Made by a program: the position numbers and the translations under genes. A stretch of 64,000 nucleotides of DNA, taken from positions 82,662,910 through 82,726,909 of the forward strand of contig NC_030683.2 in the NCBI RefSeq assembly GCF_000004195.4, in the 5' to 3' direction. The notes beneath the pieces were generated by a model. That model saw nothing but the letters and a program-made list of their open reading frames with translations, did not search any database and was not told the DNA's origin. Positions 1 to 11,797 of this stretch are shown here, piece after piece. Source of the DNA: Xenopus tropicalis (lineage: Eukaryota > Chordata > Amphibia > Anura > Pipidae). The first letter of the stretch is position 1. Every line of letters starts with the position of its first letter.

Positions 1-1380
1 GAAGGGAAACGAGTCTGGGGAAAGTGAGAAATAATTTCTGTGTTCCCTGCTAATTGGCAGTGATTTTAATGAGGTTCAGTTAAAGGTCTTTGTTAACTCT
101 TCATTGCTGGAGATCATACAGTAGCTCCTGTCTTGCTTTAAGTGACTAGGATGGCTTGAGCTAGGGATACTAATCTACTCAGCATTTATTCCTGTCACAT
201 ACAGTAAATTAGCAAACCAAGTTCTCAGTCTAGTCTTGTACATTGGTTATCTATGTATTTGGTATGTACAGTACATTAGGCATGTGTACACACTTCCAGT
301 AATATGTAAGCACCATGCATGGTTAAGTCTGAATAATATCAAAGAATCTAGCAAAAGACTGTAATAGCAAACCTAATAGTTTTTAATCAGTGGAAAAATA
401 ATAAGCAACAAGGTACAACCATGTCAGGTGGAAAATGGGGGGTGAATCCCTGATTACATGGTTTAAAATTTTACTGTCCCCAGACTATAGTAATGCCAGG
501 GTTCAAAGTGATTGAGCTGTCTGAAAATTTTCTTCTATCACTTTCATCTGGATTGACAGGTTGGAAACTGCCAATCTTCTCCCTTTATCCTCTCCTTGGT
601 GGTGTAATCTTCAGGGTGCTGAGAGATGAAACTTGGGGCATCGGTCTCCCCAGTGGGATTTACAAACCCTCCTTCTGCAATGTGTGTTTTTCAGTCCTTT
701 GTTCACAAAGAAGAGATGATCTGCTCAGAGAGTCAAAGAGTTCCAGAGGAACATTAATAATTCATACGCTAACAAAACACAGCCGTTCACTCTTATCAGT
801 AGATAAGTCTGCCTGGGACAATCATTGATTACATGTGTTTATTGTACCCTCCAATACCTTCTAAATAGACTGCAGCAGAAAGAAAAGTTTTCGATTTAAT
901 AGAAAATGAATATAACATTCCCACAGATATTCACAATTTCTTTCTCTGTCAATCTTTTTCTGTCTCTCTCTATATATTGTATACACATTTTAGAAGTTTT
1001 TAGCAAGCAGAAGTGCAGATACTCTTTGTGTAGCTGATAACGAATTATGGTAAAAAGGCTATTGTTCTCTAGGAGACCAAAAAGATGTAGCTATGGCACC
1101 CACTGACATTTAGTTATACTGCTGTGTATAACTTTTTGCCAGCACCAAAGTGGTTATTGAAGGTGCGTGAGACTAAAGGGAGGGCCTTTTTTGGGAAAAT
1201 AAATTCAGGGAAGTTAGGATCTTAGCTGGCATTGGCCACCTAGAGTACGGGTGGGAATAATATTTCAGCATGAAAAGTTTTACCTTGCCGCCTTTTTCAC
1301 CATCAGGGAACGCTGGCTGATCCCTTGCCCACCCAACCACCCCTTTGATTGTGGGTATTGTATGTGGTTTATGCACTTAT
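1..1380. other. AT-rich unique DNA, no gene recognised
   Basis: No protein family, RNA gene or repeat is recognised here. The longest open frame (493-828, plus strand, 111 codons) shows no domain, signal peptide or splice context and is about what chance gives in this composition. A short CT/TA run lies near 958-980. Confidence 0.5.
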
Positions 1381-1384
1381 TATG

Positions 1385-2255
1385 CCATGCATATAGTTAC
1401 ACTGGGTTGAAAAAAAGACCAGAGTCCATCAAGTTCAACCCTTCCAAGTAAACCCAGCACACACAACCTATACTGACCTATGTATACACTCACATACATA
1501 AACTATATATAGCAACATCAATACTAACTGTTGATTTTAGTATCACAATAGCCTTGGATATTATGCTTGTTCAAGAAATCATCCAGGCCCCTCTTAAAGG
1601 CATTAACAGAATCTGTCAGAGAACATAACCAGGAAGGGCATTCCAGAACCTCACTGCCCTCATCATGAAAAACCACCTACGCTGCTTCAAATGGAAGCTC
1701 CGTTCCTCTAATCTAAAGGGGTGACCTCTGGTGCGCTCTGGTGCGCTGATCATTTTTATGGGAAAAGAGAACACCCCCTATCTGCCTATAATCGCCTCTA
1801 ATGTATTTGTACAGAGTAATAATGTCCCTTGGTAAGCGCCTTTTTTCCAGAGAAAACAACCCAAACCTTGACAGTCTAACCTCATAGTGTAAATCTTCCA
1901 TCCCCTTTACCAGTTTAGTTGCAGTCTCTGCACTCTCTCCAGCTCATTAATATCCTTCTTAAGGACTGGAGCCCAAAACTGCACTGCATACTCAAGGTGA
2001 GGCCTTACCAGGGACCTATAAAATTATGTTTTTCTCCCCCGAGTCAATGCCCTTTTTTATACAAGACAGCACTTTATTTGCTTTAGTAGCCACAGAATGA
2101 CACTGCCTGGAATTAGACAACTTGTTATCTACAAAAAACCCCAGATCCTTTTCAATTAAGGATCCTCCCAAAACATTACCATTTAGTGTATAACTATTAT
2201 ATCATTTCTACCAAAGTGCATAACTTTGCACTTTTCAGCCCTGAACCTCACTGCG
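1385..2255 (-). mobile_element. LINE 3' segment (CR1/L2-like non-LTR retrotransposon)
   Basis: Minus-strand conceptual translation matches the C-terminal part of CR1/L2-clade reverse transcriptases. Around 1713-1901 the frame reads RLSRFGLFSLEKRRLPRD, the typical LFSLEKRRLRGDLI block. Nearer the 3' end (about 1570-1610) it reads DSVNAFKRGLDDFL. Several frameshifts and stops show the copy is dead. The 3' tail (1400-1445) encodes the same nucleotides as the tail of the LINE piece at 19.6-19.86 kb, in the opposite orientation. The 5' end is truncated near 2255, which is usual for LINEs. The clade is inferred from motifs, not from an alignment. Confidence 0.72.
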
Positions 2256-2671
2256 TGGGTGATAGGAGATAGAAATATGGTAGGGACCAGGATTTGGAGA
2301 GATATCACCTGCGACAAGTACTAGCAGTAGGGAGAGGGAGAGGAGGTGGGATAATAATTTGGAAATACTATGCTTTCACGAGGTATTAGTTGGAGGTGCT
2401 AGATTTTTCAAAAAGTTATAAAGATTATAAGAGCAGCAGTGTGTTGAATGGAGCAGAGAGGAAGATATTACTATAGAGTAGGGACAGTCAGATGGATGGC
2501 TAAAGGAAGAAACTACCTTTGGAAGCACACAGATGAAAGATAACACTAAAAGGAGTATTTATGACATAATGCCAGTATATCCAAGAAATTACTGTAGGTC
2601 TCAGTCCACATGGACAAAGGCTGCTGAGTCTTCTGCTGTTGCTCCCTAGTTGTTCCACTTGTTGAACTCCT
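2256..2671. other. Unique DNA, nothing recognised
   Basis: Purine-rich stretch with no recognised gene or repeat. It leads into the direct repeat that starts at 2672. Confidence 0.4.
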
Positions 2672-2772
2672 TGTTTCAGTTCACTTTGGAATGATTCACC
2701 CTTGTGCTGCTTTCCCAAATGATGTCTTAAGATATAGGGAGACCAAGCTGGGGCACTCCTGTACACAGGACT
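2672..2772 (+). repeat. Direct repeat copy 1 (about 100 bp)
   Basis: Starts TGTTTCAGTTCAC, includes CTGCTTTCCCAAATGATGTC and ends GTACACAGGACT. The same string recurs with few changes at 3093-3203, in the same orientation about 420 bp downstream. This is either a local duplication or two copies of a repeat I do not recognise. Confidence 0.8.
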
Positions 2773-2984
2773 GGGGAATCAGAGCTGATTGCAGCAAGTT
2801 ATCTAAAAAATTAAATCATCTAGCTGTGTCACAGGATGAGAGAACTACAAGAGTGAAGATAGTCCCAAAGATACAATAAACTGAACTACAAAGCTTGTTT
2901 AGATGAGTTTACAATGGAGGTCATAAGATCAACAAATTGGCGGAGCACAAGAATAAGGGGCATGAGAATGGAAATTATTAAAAT

Positions 2985-3076
2985 GAAATGGAATAGTGCA
3001 GCAATTACCAACAAACTAGCGAGAATGCAGAATTCAGGGCCACAGTGGAGATGGAAATGGAATAGTGCAGCAATTA
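2985..3076 (+). repeat. Short direct repeats, 23 bp, between the 100-bp copies
   Basis: The 23-bp string beginning GAAATGGAATAGTGCAGC occurs at 2985-3007 and again at 3054-3076. With the flanking 100-bp copies this makes a two-level direct repeat across 2.67-3.20 kb. Confidence 0.8.
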
Positions 3077-3092
3077 TCTATAGAATAAACTA

Positions 3093-3203
3093 TGTTTCAG
3101 TTCACTTGTGAATGATTCACTTTGGAATGATTCACTCTTGCGCTGCTTTCCCAAATGATGTCTTAGGATATAGGCAGACCAAGCACTCCTGTACACAAGA
3201 CTT
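3093..3203 (+). repeat. Direct repeat copy 2
   Basis: Second copy of 2672-2772. It carries an extra internal duplication of the TGAATGATTCAC segment near 3109-3135 and lacks the GGGGC present in copy 1. Confidence 0.78.
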
Positions 3204-3929
3204 TTATACTATAACTCATAAGGATTATGTCCTTGCCATTTGGTACAGGTGACCATGGGTCACCAGTACCATGAATCTTCCAGTTGTAAAAGGGACATTG
3301 ACTTCTACATAATCTCTACAGGTTTTAGATGGCACATCATAAATCGTAAAAATTGTTCTTTTTTTGCAAAAAAATTTATATTTTGGGGCAAAAAATATAA
3401 ATTGAGAAGAAAAAAAAATTAAGCATTACTAAAAAAAGTAATGAATTGTTAGTAAATGGCTCCCTAGTTTTTCCAGGCAGGATTTATTAACTGCATGGGC
3501 TGCGCCTGCTTCCCCACAGATTTACAGTATACAGTACTTGCTCTTACAGACTGGTACTGGAAGAAAATTAAAAACAAAATAATAAAACAAATGAGGAAAC
3601 AACAATGTATTGCATTGCTGAGTGTTCAATTGACAATTGCTTGATAAACTGCAAAAGGTGGTGGGGTGTTAGTTTTGTTGATAGAAGCAGCCTACGGTGG
3701 CCCTACAGTCTGCCTTATTTGTGCTCTGAGCTGCTAATATCACCTTTCTGTTGGCCAAATAATGTTTGCACTGTGTAGGCAAATTATGTAGAATATGTAG
3801 AATTTGTAGCATGATTATGAGCATCACAAGTAGTAGTTAGGCATTTGTAGACCAGTAGCCCCTGAGTAAAGTGTGGTTGAGAGTTGCAGGGCAATAGTGT
3901 AATTCACCTTTAATGGCATTAAACATACA
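3204..3929. other. Unique DNA with a small AT hairpin
   Basis: No gene recognised. A 12-bp perfect inverted repeat (AATTTATATTTT, 3373-3384 and 3392-3403) forms a short AT-only hairpin. The rest is AT-rich unique sequence. Confidence 0.45.
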
Positions 3930-4180
3930 TTTTTATAAGCTGTATGTGCAAGCTACTCATTTATTAAGGGTGTTTAATTGTTTCTGCTCATTGGTGGGTG
4001 TGATTATGCTAATTGCATATTGGTGTACATCCAGCTAATTGGCAGAGACAGTCAGACATGTAAAATTAAAATGCAAATTATTTTTCCTTAAGTAATCATG
4101 TAATTAGTTCATTAGGCGATCCACTGTCATGCTGATTTGATATTATCAGTGTAAATACATATACACATAATTATTTATGA
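3930..4180. promoter_or_regulatory. Candidate conserved non-coding element (octamer/homeodomain sites)
   Basis: A repeat-free block dense in homeodomain-like cores (GTTTAATTG, GCTAATTG, TAATTAG) plus a perfect POU octamer ATGCAAAT at 4071-4078. This composition is typical of vertebrate developmental enhancers. Conservation cannot be seen from one sequence, so regulatory status is inference. Confidence 0.3.
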
Positions 4181-6329
4181 CTCATTGAGGGCTATATACC
4201 AATGTACTGTAGATATCATACTTGAGAAACATTTGCCAACTTTACACTAAGAAGCATTCATGTCTTTTTACCAAGAGTAATTAAGTCACTGAAACATAAA
4301 AATACATCAATTTTTCAACAGCGCAACTACTATTTTTTGCCAAAAATAATTCCCAGGAATCCTATTATAAAGACATGGCAGCCACTTAAGTATCTCATTA
4401 TCTATAGCATACCCTCCATGCTAATATACCACATACCTCATTGCTTTATAGTATTAATGTACCAGTGTTAGTGTCTATACATCTGTAAGATGAAGTTTTG
4501 TGTGAGCACTTTTGATTGATGTTGATATTGCTCACTAGCTGGAAATGTTTTTTATTATTGCCTGACCATGTTAACCATTTAAACAAAATGCTGGAATAAT
4601 TGAGTATAATTAGAATAGTTATAATAAGTTTGATTGACTATTTGGAAGGCAAATTATAGCAGATATAATGCCCAAGTTCCTTTCAGTTGGATATTCAACC
4701 AAGGTGAAAGTATGAACAGCACATGTAAGGCTATGAGGAATATAAAATACATAGTATGCGTATATTACAGTAACCCTTGTCACTATAGTGCATAAAGTCT
4801 GTGCAGCAACATGCCAACAAATCTCCCAAAACAGTAGTTTTTACAGCACAAGTGTGGAAAGCCCCAAGGGTAAACCTGAGTATCTCTAGATTACCAAAAT
4901 TCTGTCACAGTTAACTGCTTATCACAAGTCCTCATTTGATTCTCAACCACCTTCCAATTCATTAGCATTCTACCTGATTCTACACTTGTCAAGAGGCTTG
5001 TTGATGGGTGCCTATGTTATTATCAAATTTGTAAGTGCATAGGGTTGTAAGGACAGGGCTCTGTTGCAGCCTGCAGCCTCTCCCACTCACAAATGTGCCT
5101 CCTACCTGCCTCCCACCCCTCATGAACCTAGTCAGTGCTATATTTATTAGGGTAGCTTTAGGTCTTTGTGCTCCGAAACAGAGTGCAGACCTTCAACAAT
5201 TCTTCAAGCAAAGAGCAAAGGGACAGGTATGTTGCGTTGCACCTGTTTATGGCACTTTACACACTGCCTCAAATTGTAAATTACACCTCTAGTCTTTACC
5301 ACTTATTTGTTTATCATTATCTGTGGTCTGGATACAAATTATTGAATGAACTAGACACCTCCACTGACTTATATACAACCAGGGGTTGCCATTTTCTGAT
5401 TGTCACATGGCACACCAAAATAAACAGCATCTTACACTACACAGTTTGCCTACCCAATGCCCGCCCACTATATTCTAACATTCTTGGAATGCATACAATA
5501 AAACATTTTGTTTACAGGTAAACTTTATTTAGCTGTAAATAATATTAGTATGCATAAGAAGTTTAGCAGAAATAAGTTTATAGGTTAATATTGTACCCAT
5601 TGTTATATCAGCTCTGCAAAGAGATTTTGATTCTGTCAACATTAAACTTTTTATATGGTTTCAGAGATGTAAAACAGATCTCCAGAAATGCCACTGATTC
5701 TAAAACTGAGAGGGTCAAATTGGCCATGACCAGGTCAATACTTCTGAAGAGGCTACAGACTTGTAAAGAGCCTCCCCAAGCTTCAGAGCAGACAGTTGGC
5801 TGCTGATGCTGAACATTGCCTGACTTCATTCATGTGACCTTAAGTCCAGTCACAATGACCTGAGGGACCAATAGCAGATCAAATGGTTCACTTGCTATTT
5901 ATAAGGCAGCTGGAGAGACTTTGCTGAGATGCTGTGATGTAAAATTCAGCCTGAAAGTATTACACACTCAAAACAACTTCTTACAATGATCATTCCCCTA
6001 CAGAGTACTGGGGGTTCACCAAGCACATTATACAGTGCAGATGAAGGAGATCAAATGCTCTGTACTGTAATGCAGACTCGTGTCATAAAAAACCAAGATA
6101 CCCCATCCTTTCAATCAAAGACTACTGAAATACTTTAAATAAAGCACCAAAGGATTTAAAAGGATAGTGTTTAAGATAAATATCTAGAAATGTCTTATAT
6201 CCATTTAGGTACTGTAATGATATATGGCTTTAAAAAATATCTGATATAATACATCAAATTATATATATATTTTTAAAATGAAATATATCTTTGGTTGCTG
6301 TAAAGTAAATCCTCATTTCAGCCATTAAT
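4181..6329. other. AT-rich unique DNA, no gene recognised
   Basis: Open frames at 5035-5292 and 5168-5521 overlap each other in different frames, show no recognisable domain, and were not accepted as genes. No structured repeat was recognised; AT runs occur at 6240-6285. Confidence 0.45.
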
Positions 6330-6640
6330 GCATTTTACTTTAGCATTAAGAGACACAAACCATTTAGGCCCATGCAAAGCCGTGACAGCTTTTTCTGCAG
6401 TCAGACAGTTATATTTCGCCATATACGGCTGGATGAATTCTCACTGCTGGGCAATTACATAGTGTGGCACAGGTCCCTCTTTTTTCACCTCATTTTCCCG
6501 AGAAATTACATTATCACTAACTGCAGACAGATGACACTGGAATCCTGCGAGTACAGGTCTGACGGTGGGTTTTATTACTTTATGGACATTTTATTGCTGT
6601 GATTGGGTGAGTTCCAGTTCAGAAGGAATGAAAGAGCTGC
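6330..6640. promoter_or_regulatory. Possible conserved non-coding element
   Basis: This block is unique and more complex than its surroundings. It contains GCAGACAGATGACACTGG and TTTTATTACTTTATGG, which resemble TALE (TGACA) and Hox-like (TTTATGG, TTTATTAC) sites. A 76-codon open frame (6372-6602) crosses it but has no domain. The regulatory call is inference from composition only. Confidence 0.22.
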
Positions 6641-8592
6641 AGAGACGTAAAACTGGGTGATAAAGAGGAAATAAAAGTTATGTTATTTTCTGCTGAGGAA
6701 GTCTCTTTCTTTACTACTGGCTGACCCTTGAGGGCCATGAAATAGGCACCTCCTATTACAGGGGGTTATCGATGTTGTTTCTGAGCAGCGGAAACAAAAT
6801 ATGAAATGGAGTCTCTTTCCATGACTTACAGTCTGTCTAAAAGGTTTAAAGAAGATATAACTGATGTCTTCCCAAACTCAGAAAGGTACAGATATACAGT
6901 ATTCAAAAGTTTTAAACTTTTACTGTTTCCAGGGAAACCAATATCTTGGGAGGAATGCGCAATCTTAAGTCATTTGGCAGAATTGTCACTCATGCAATCT
7001 GCAAGTAAATTGTCTCCTTTTTTTGTAATTATGAAGCTGTCATTAATCACAAAGATAATAATTAGGAGCTGAGAATTTAGAGATATCATTGAAAATGAAA
7101 GCATTCTTTTTACAGGATGTTAAGTAGTAAAATTTACACGTGGACCAAGCTCAAAAACATGCCAGTGAGACACTAAACCTGACAGCTAAATCACGTTTTT
7201 CTAGGGAGGCTTCCTTCTTTGTATTTCTCCATCTTAAAATGCAAAAGCCATGTATAAAAGGAAATCTAGTTCCCATCACAGAACTTTCTTTTTCCCACAC
7301 CCAACTTGCTCATTTGCACCTGTTTGGGCCTATGCAGGTCAGATCCAACTGCGCAAGTTATCAGTTGCCCTTCAGCTTATCGGAATGTATCTTATGGAAA
7401 TGTTATTAAAGGCAACACAGGGCCTATATACTGGGTTTCTACATGACTTACTGTGTGAAACAACTCATATACTCAAGATAAAGAGGCTACTGTAATGCAC
7501 TATTAGCAGCAACTTATTAAATAAGTAAATATGCAAGTCAACATATTTTTTTACCTACAATGTAGTGTTGTGCCCCATAATTCAGGAGATTCAGCTGATG
7601 AAGTTGCATTTGTGCTTTGTTGTGAATCAAACACAGTTGCACTAAAAATGTTCTGGATTGTGTCATTGTCGTCAAAATAACTATTGAATGTGATTTTTTA
7701 TGGAAAAAAGCCATCCCGATTGATGCAGATTAAGCTAATTTGCACACAATTCCCAACATGATGTGGGATGAATGCAGTGGAACCATGTTCAACTATGTAG
7801 AAGCTCAAGGAGTGGCCTTTCATACCCTTAATAGATGGTGCCAATTCACTTGACAACTGCATGCATTTTTGCAACTAGGGACTGGGATTGCTGTTGTAAA
7901 TGAGCCCTTATATCTGTAAATTTCATGTATGTTCTGCCTGACTATGACATTTTGTGCTAGCCCAGCTTGTTGCCCTCTGCATGTTCCATGGGTCCTTTCA
8001 CCAGTTGCTGCAACTCTGTACATGTTTAGGGCTGCTGACAAATGGTGAGGGGTGGCTTACTAAATAAATATTTAGAATATAAGTGGGAAAGATTGTGGTG
8101 AAAAGTGTAGTTGCAAAAGCCTGCTGAGGAGGGTTTGTAGTCTTTTAGCTTTCTGGGGATGAATATGAATTCAAAATCTATCCCTTTGTAAGTAGAGAAA
8201 TCTGCACAATGTAAAACATGGCCCACACCCAATGAAAACATGTGTACTTCTCATTTACATTTATTAGAACTCATTAGCCAACATAAGTGCTCTCACAGAT
8301 CAGGCTGCTTGCAGCTTGAGTTCATATTTGTAAGCAATAAATTGAATTGTGTTTACTATGAGTACAATGTACAGACTAATAGGTTTAGAGCCCATATACC
8401 TTATTACCTCATTACATTACCTATATATATATAAGCTCTACAATTCAGAGCTCCTATATTCTAGCAGTAGAGATAAAGAGCCAAAATATATAACACCAGG
8501 AACACCATGCAGAGTTTAATGAAGAGATTAAATATATTTATACAATGGGGTGATTTCTCTAGAGTTTCTTTGGACTTAAAATGCTTTGGACT
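6641..8592. other. Unique DNA, no gene recognised
   Basis: Open frames of 60-90 codons overlap in several frames with no recognisable protein family. No tandem array or transposon terminus was recognised. Confidence 0.4.
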
Positions 8593-8655
8593 TTTCTATA
8601 GGAACCAGAATCTTACTCGCAATCAAATCAATCATTTTATTGTGGAATTGTGGAA
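8593..8655 (+). repeat. Dispersed direct repeat, copy 1 (about 60 bp)
   Basis: The segment containing CTATAGGAACCAGAATCTTA followed by CAATCAAATCAATCA recurs nearly unchanged at 11735-11797, about 3.1 kb away in the same orientation. Similarity fades quickly on both sides. Confidence 0.75.
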
Positions 8656-8880
8656 GGGTGAAAGAGAACCATGTATTTAGTCGACAAAAAGTCACATGAT
8701 TCTAAGGATATGGATTTGGTGCATCCCTACTAAAAAACATTTAAGGGTTCAGATGCAGTTTTGCAAAGCCAAAAAGATTTAGCCAAATCCTGGATTTGGT
8801 ACATCTGTAATGATTTCTATAATTTTTATCCCCCATCTGACAAACAGTATGTCATTTGGACCAGAGGAAAAATTACAACG

Positions 8881-9466
8881 TTAAAGGAGACATTTTATAT
8901 AAAGTTCATATTCAGTTATAATATTCATCCTCCCTCAAAATGTGAAATGATGCAGAAAGAAAGATGTTTTGAAAGCGTTTTACCTCCTAAAACTGCCGTT
9001 ATATGAGAGCTGCATACACAACCTCTCCATTTAGAAGCCAGAGTGAAATGAAACATGGGAGTGCCGCTACAATCTCCCACAGGAAGTGGTCACAACACTG
9101 ACTGACAGGCTTTACTCAGCAGCAGGGAAAACCCCTCCCTCCTTCTGTGTCTCTCTGCTTGTGCTGCTGCCAGGGGGGGGGAGAGGAGCAAGTAGTACAG
9201 GAACGGACTGTCTGTGACATCGCTAAGCCCCCCCCACCCTGTGCATATTCACTGCACTTTAAGTAGCTGTCAGGACTGGTGGCTCCAGGCATATACTGAA
9301 GAGTCTAAACTGGAAGCTGGCAAAGGGTCTGGGTAGAGCACAGTTTTCAAGCAGTTATGGACATATTTGAACCCAAAGGTATTAAAATAAAAGCACTTCC
9401 TTCTATTTTATATTATTTTACATGGTTTAGTGCATTGTAAATATTTATGGTATATATCCCCTTTAA
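8881..9466. mobile_element. T2/Kolobok-type MITE, TTAA-flanked
   Basis: Left end TTAAAGGAGACATTTTATA at 8881 and right end ending TATATCCCCTTTAA at 9466 give TTAA at both edges and the inverted TTAAAGG-type terminus typical of Xenopus T2 MITEs. No coding capacity. The interior has G-rich and C-rich runs at 9173-9182 and 9228-9236. Confidence 0.75.
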
Positions 9467-9874
9467 ATATCTCAGCAATGTCATGTATTTGCCATCATTA
9501 TTTTAGATGGCTTGCACTCAAAGAAACTTTGATCTGTAGGAGCTCATAGGCTTGTAAATGCCCTTAATTCTTAATATTTCCCTCTATTCCCAAGTCTTGG
9601 TATCTGGGCGGGTTAGTATTCCCCATTAGCCAGTAAGTCTATGAACATTTACTGTTTAGCTTTAATATACTGACTGAAAGCCCAGGTCTCTTCCTTATTG
9701 GCATCTATCTTCTGACTAAGGTGGGTGTCCATTGTGGAGAATTGAAAAGAAGACCTCAGTAAAGAGTGCTGCCCTAAAGATACTACATCCCCTTTAGATA
9801 AACTGGGGAAAAGGAATCCTGTGAACAAGGTAAGACAGCAGTAAAATAGCTCTGCCATAGTGTGTTCTAGGAAC
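9467..9874. other. Unique spacer between two T2 MITEs
   Basis: No recognised feature. The 69-codon minus-strand frame here has no domain. Confidence 0.4.
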
Positions 9875-10410
9875 TTAATGGAGAAGTAAAGGTAAAAACT
9901 AAGTAAACCTTATCAGAAAGGTCTATGTAAATACAGCCATAGGCTCTCACAAAAATGCTGCACTGAGTCTTCTATAAAAAAAAACAGAATTTTTTTGTCT
10001 CCTTTTTTGTGAACATGTTTTTCAGTATCAGACTTCCTCTCTTTTAGCGCTTCTTCGGGTTTGGGGCTGGAATCTGCTCAGTTCACTCCTCTCTCTCTCC
10101 CACTCCTTTCCCCTGCTCCCCCCTCCAATAAGAATGCATAAGAACTCACTCCCCCCACTCTTAGGAATGTGTGATCTGAGCTTCCCATGGCTATAACAGC
10201 AGCAGGAAGCTACCATGATCAAGCTAAAAAAGCTATCGGAGGAAGCTTCTATGGTTTTTTACTCAGGTATAGTAAAGCTTTCTGCTGAATAAATATAGCG
10301 TTCTAGGTGGCACTAATGTGGCAAATCTATTGGCAGTAAAATGCCAAAATGATTTTCCTTCTCCTATAAGTTGGCACTAAAATGCCAAAATGACTTTCCT
10401 TCTCCTATAA
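9875..10410. mobile_element. T2-type MITE with duplicated 3' end
   Basis: Left end is TTAATGGAGAAGTAAAGG and the body contains AAACTAAGTAAACCTTATC, shared with the copies at 23195-23745 and 56168-56640. The 3' end is tandemly duplicated: the roughly 44-bp unit with AAATGCCAAAATGA and CCTTCTCCTATAAG is present twice (about 10336-10410). The right-hand TTAA has decayed to ATAA. No coding capacity. Confidence 0.78.
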
Positions 10411-10565
10411 GTTAGCTGAACAGCCTTGTGCTCCAACTTAAAACTTATAGATGTAGCTCTTCCTGAGACCTAACTGACCTAAACTGAAGAGGCCACAGTG
10501 ATAATAGGGACTCTATTATCACTGTATATTAAAGGTGTATCTCACAACCTGCTGCACTAGACTTA

Positions 10566-10923
10566 GGGGCACATTTACTTATCCATGAACGCTCCGATCG
10601 TTCATTCGGTCGATTGGTCCAAACCTATTTTCCACGATTTTTTCGTACCTTGCGCGGCTTTTTCTTCGCTTTTGCGACTTTTTCGTTGCTTGCGTGTCTT
10701 TTCCGTATTTTTAGAGTTCAAAAAATCGGATTGCTTTTGCCGCTGTTTACAATTGTTCGGTACGAAAATTTTGTGACTTTTGGATCTCCAATGCAATATT
10801 ATTGTGACTAATACAATTTTTTCGTAAGCATTTTCGTGAAATTTTCGATCTTCAGAAATTTTCGTTTCCACTCCAAATTTTTCCCATTCGGGATTCAAAC
10901 TTGTGTTTTGATAAATCTGCCCC
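10566..10923. mobile_element. PIF/Harbinger-like MITE (TTA target duplication)
   Basis: Left terminus GGGGCACATTTACTT and right terminus GATAAATCTGCCCC form an imperfect terminal inverted repeat. The element is flanked by TTA on both sides (10563-10565, 10924-10926), which fits the 3-bp TWA duplication of PIF/Harbinger elements. The interior is T-rich with many TTTTTCG-type words. A shorter relative is nested at 23.45-23.57 kb. Confidence 0.7.
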
Positions 10924-10926
10924 TTA

Positions 10927-11267
10927 GTCTAAACAGTGGTGCCATTGCTTTGCTCTTCCTATGATTTATTACTGTCATCCATATAGCTCAAGTGATCTAT
11001 GAGTATTAATCTTGTGGAGTTTGACAATAAATCTTTTGTTGCCTGTTTAAGAACCTCTGCCATTCTTACAACTTATTGCAGCAGCGATATTTGCGATATT
11101 TGCGATATTTGCACAACACCTCTTCATTCCCTCTCCACCTTAGTGAGGGCCCAGCTGAGAAAGGGAGTCCAGTTTAATGGTTTACCTCAATAAGCTAGAA
11201 TTAAGTCCATCAAGAACTTTTTAGCCACTACAGTCCACAAAGACTTATAGGTATAGATATGAGTACA
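10927..11267. other. Unique DNA with a 9-bp tandem triplet
   Basis: Holds three perfect tandem copies of GATATTTGC (11086-11112). Nothing else recognised. Confidence 0.5.
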
Positions 11268-11350
11268 TCATGTATGTATGTATGTATGTATAACTTTATT
11301 TATAGAGTGCCACAAGGGTACGCAGTGCCGTACAATCTTACAAATGTTTA
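11268..11350 (-). mobile_element. LINE 3'-end fragment with (TATG)n tail
   Basis: A (GTAT)n run is followed by AACTTTATTTATAGAGTGCC and GTACGCAGTGCCGTACA. This matches the 3' tail of the L1 at 20.6 kb, which has (GTAT)n, then TTTATTTATAAAGCGC, then TACGCAGCGCTGTACA. It is probably a severely 5'-truncated L1-type insertion on the minus strand, ending in the tetranucleotide tail. Confidence 0.6.
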
Positions 11351-11446
11351 AATCCACCTAAAACAAAATCTGGTGCTAAATACATTATTCTTTATATTCA
11401 TGGCATATACAGTACAATAGTTTAAAACAGTAAGTGAAGGTATTTG

Positions 11447-11483
<37 letters not shown>

Positions 11484-11490
11484 TATATAT
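11447..11490. repeat. (TA)n microsatellite
   Basis: An alternating TA run of about 40 bp, interrupted by single C/G bases (ATACTGTATA). Confidence 0.95.
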
Positions 11491-11734
11491 GCTCACAGAT
11501 AATGGGGGCATCATCGTAACAAAATTACATCAGCCTGGTAATCTGGTTGTGCAATTCCTTGGGAAGATTCTAAGATTTAGATGTTTTCTTTGAAGAAAAC
11601 ACAACCTTCCTGAACATACATGTTGAGATCTGGAGAACATTGTTTTGCATTCATTTAGATAATATCCCACACTTATCAGTAGATGTACAGTATTATTTGC
11701 ATAAGAATGAATGCGTAGAGAAGAGAAAAGAGCT

Positions 11735-11797
11735 ATTTCTATAGGAACCAGAATCTTACTCACAATCAAATCAATCACTTTATTGTGTAGTTGTGTA
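11735..11797 (+). repeat. Dispersed direct repeat, copy 2
   Basis: Partner of 8593-8655. The two copies differ at only a few positions across the core (G/A after CTTACTC, T/C before TTATTGTG). Confidence 0.75.

Noticed and set aside
493..828. 111-codon open frame as a host gene
   Set aside because: No domain, no splice or promoter context, and low-complexity AT-rich surroundings; consistent with chance.
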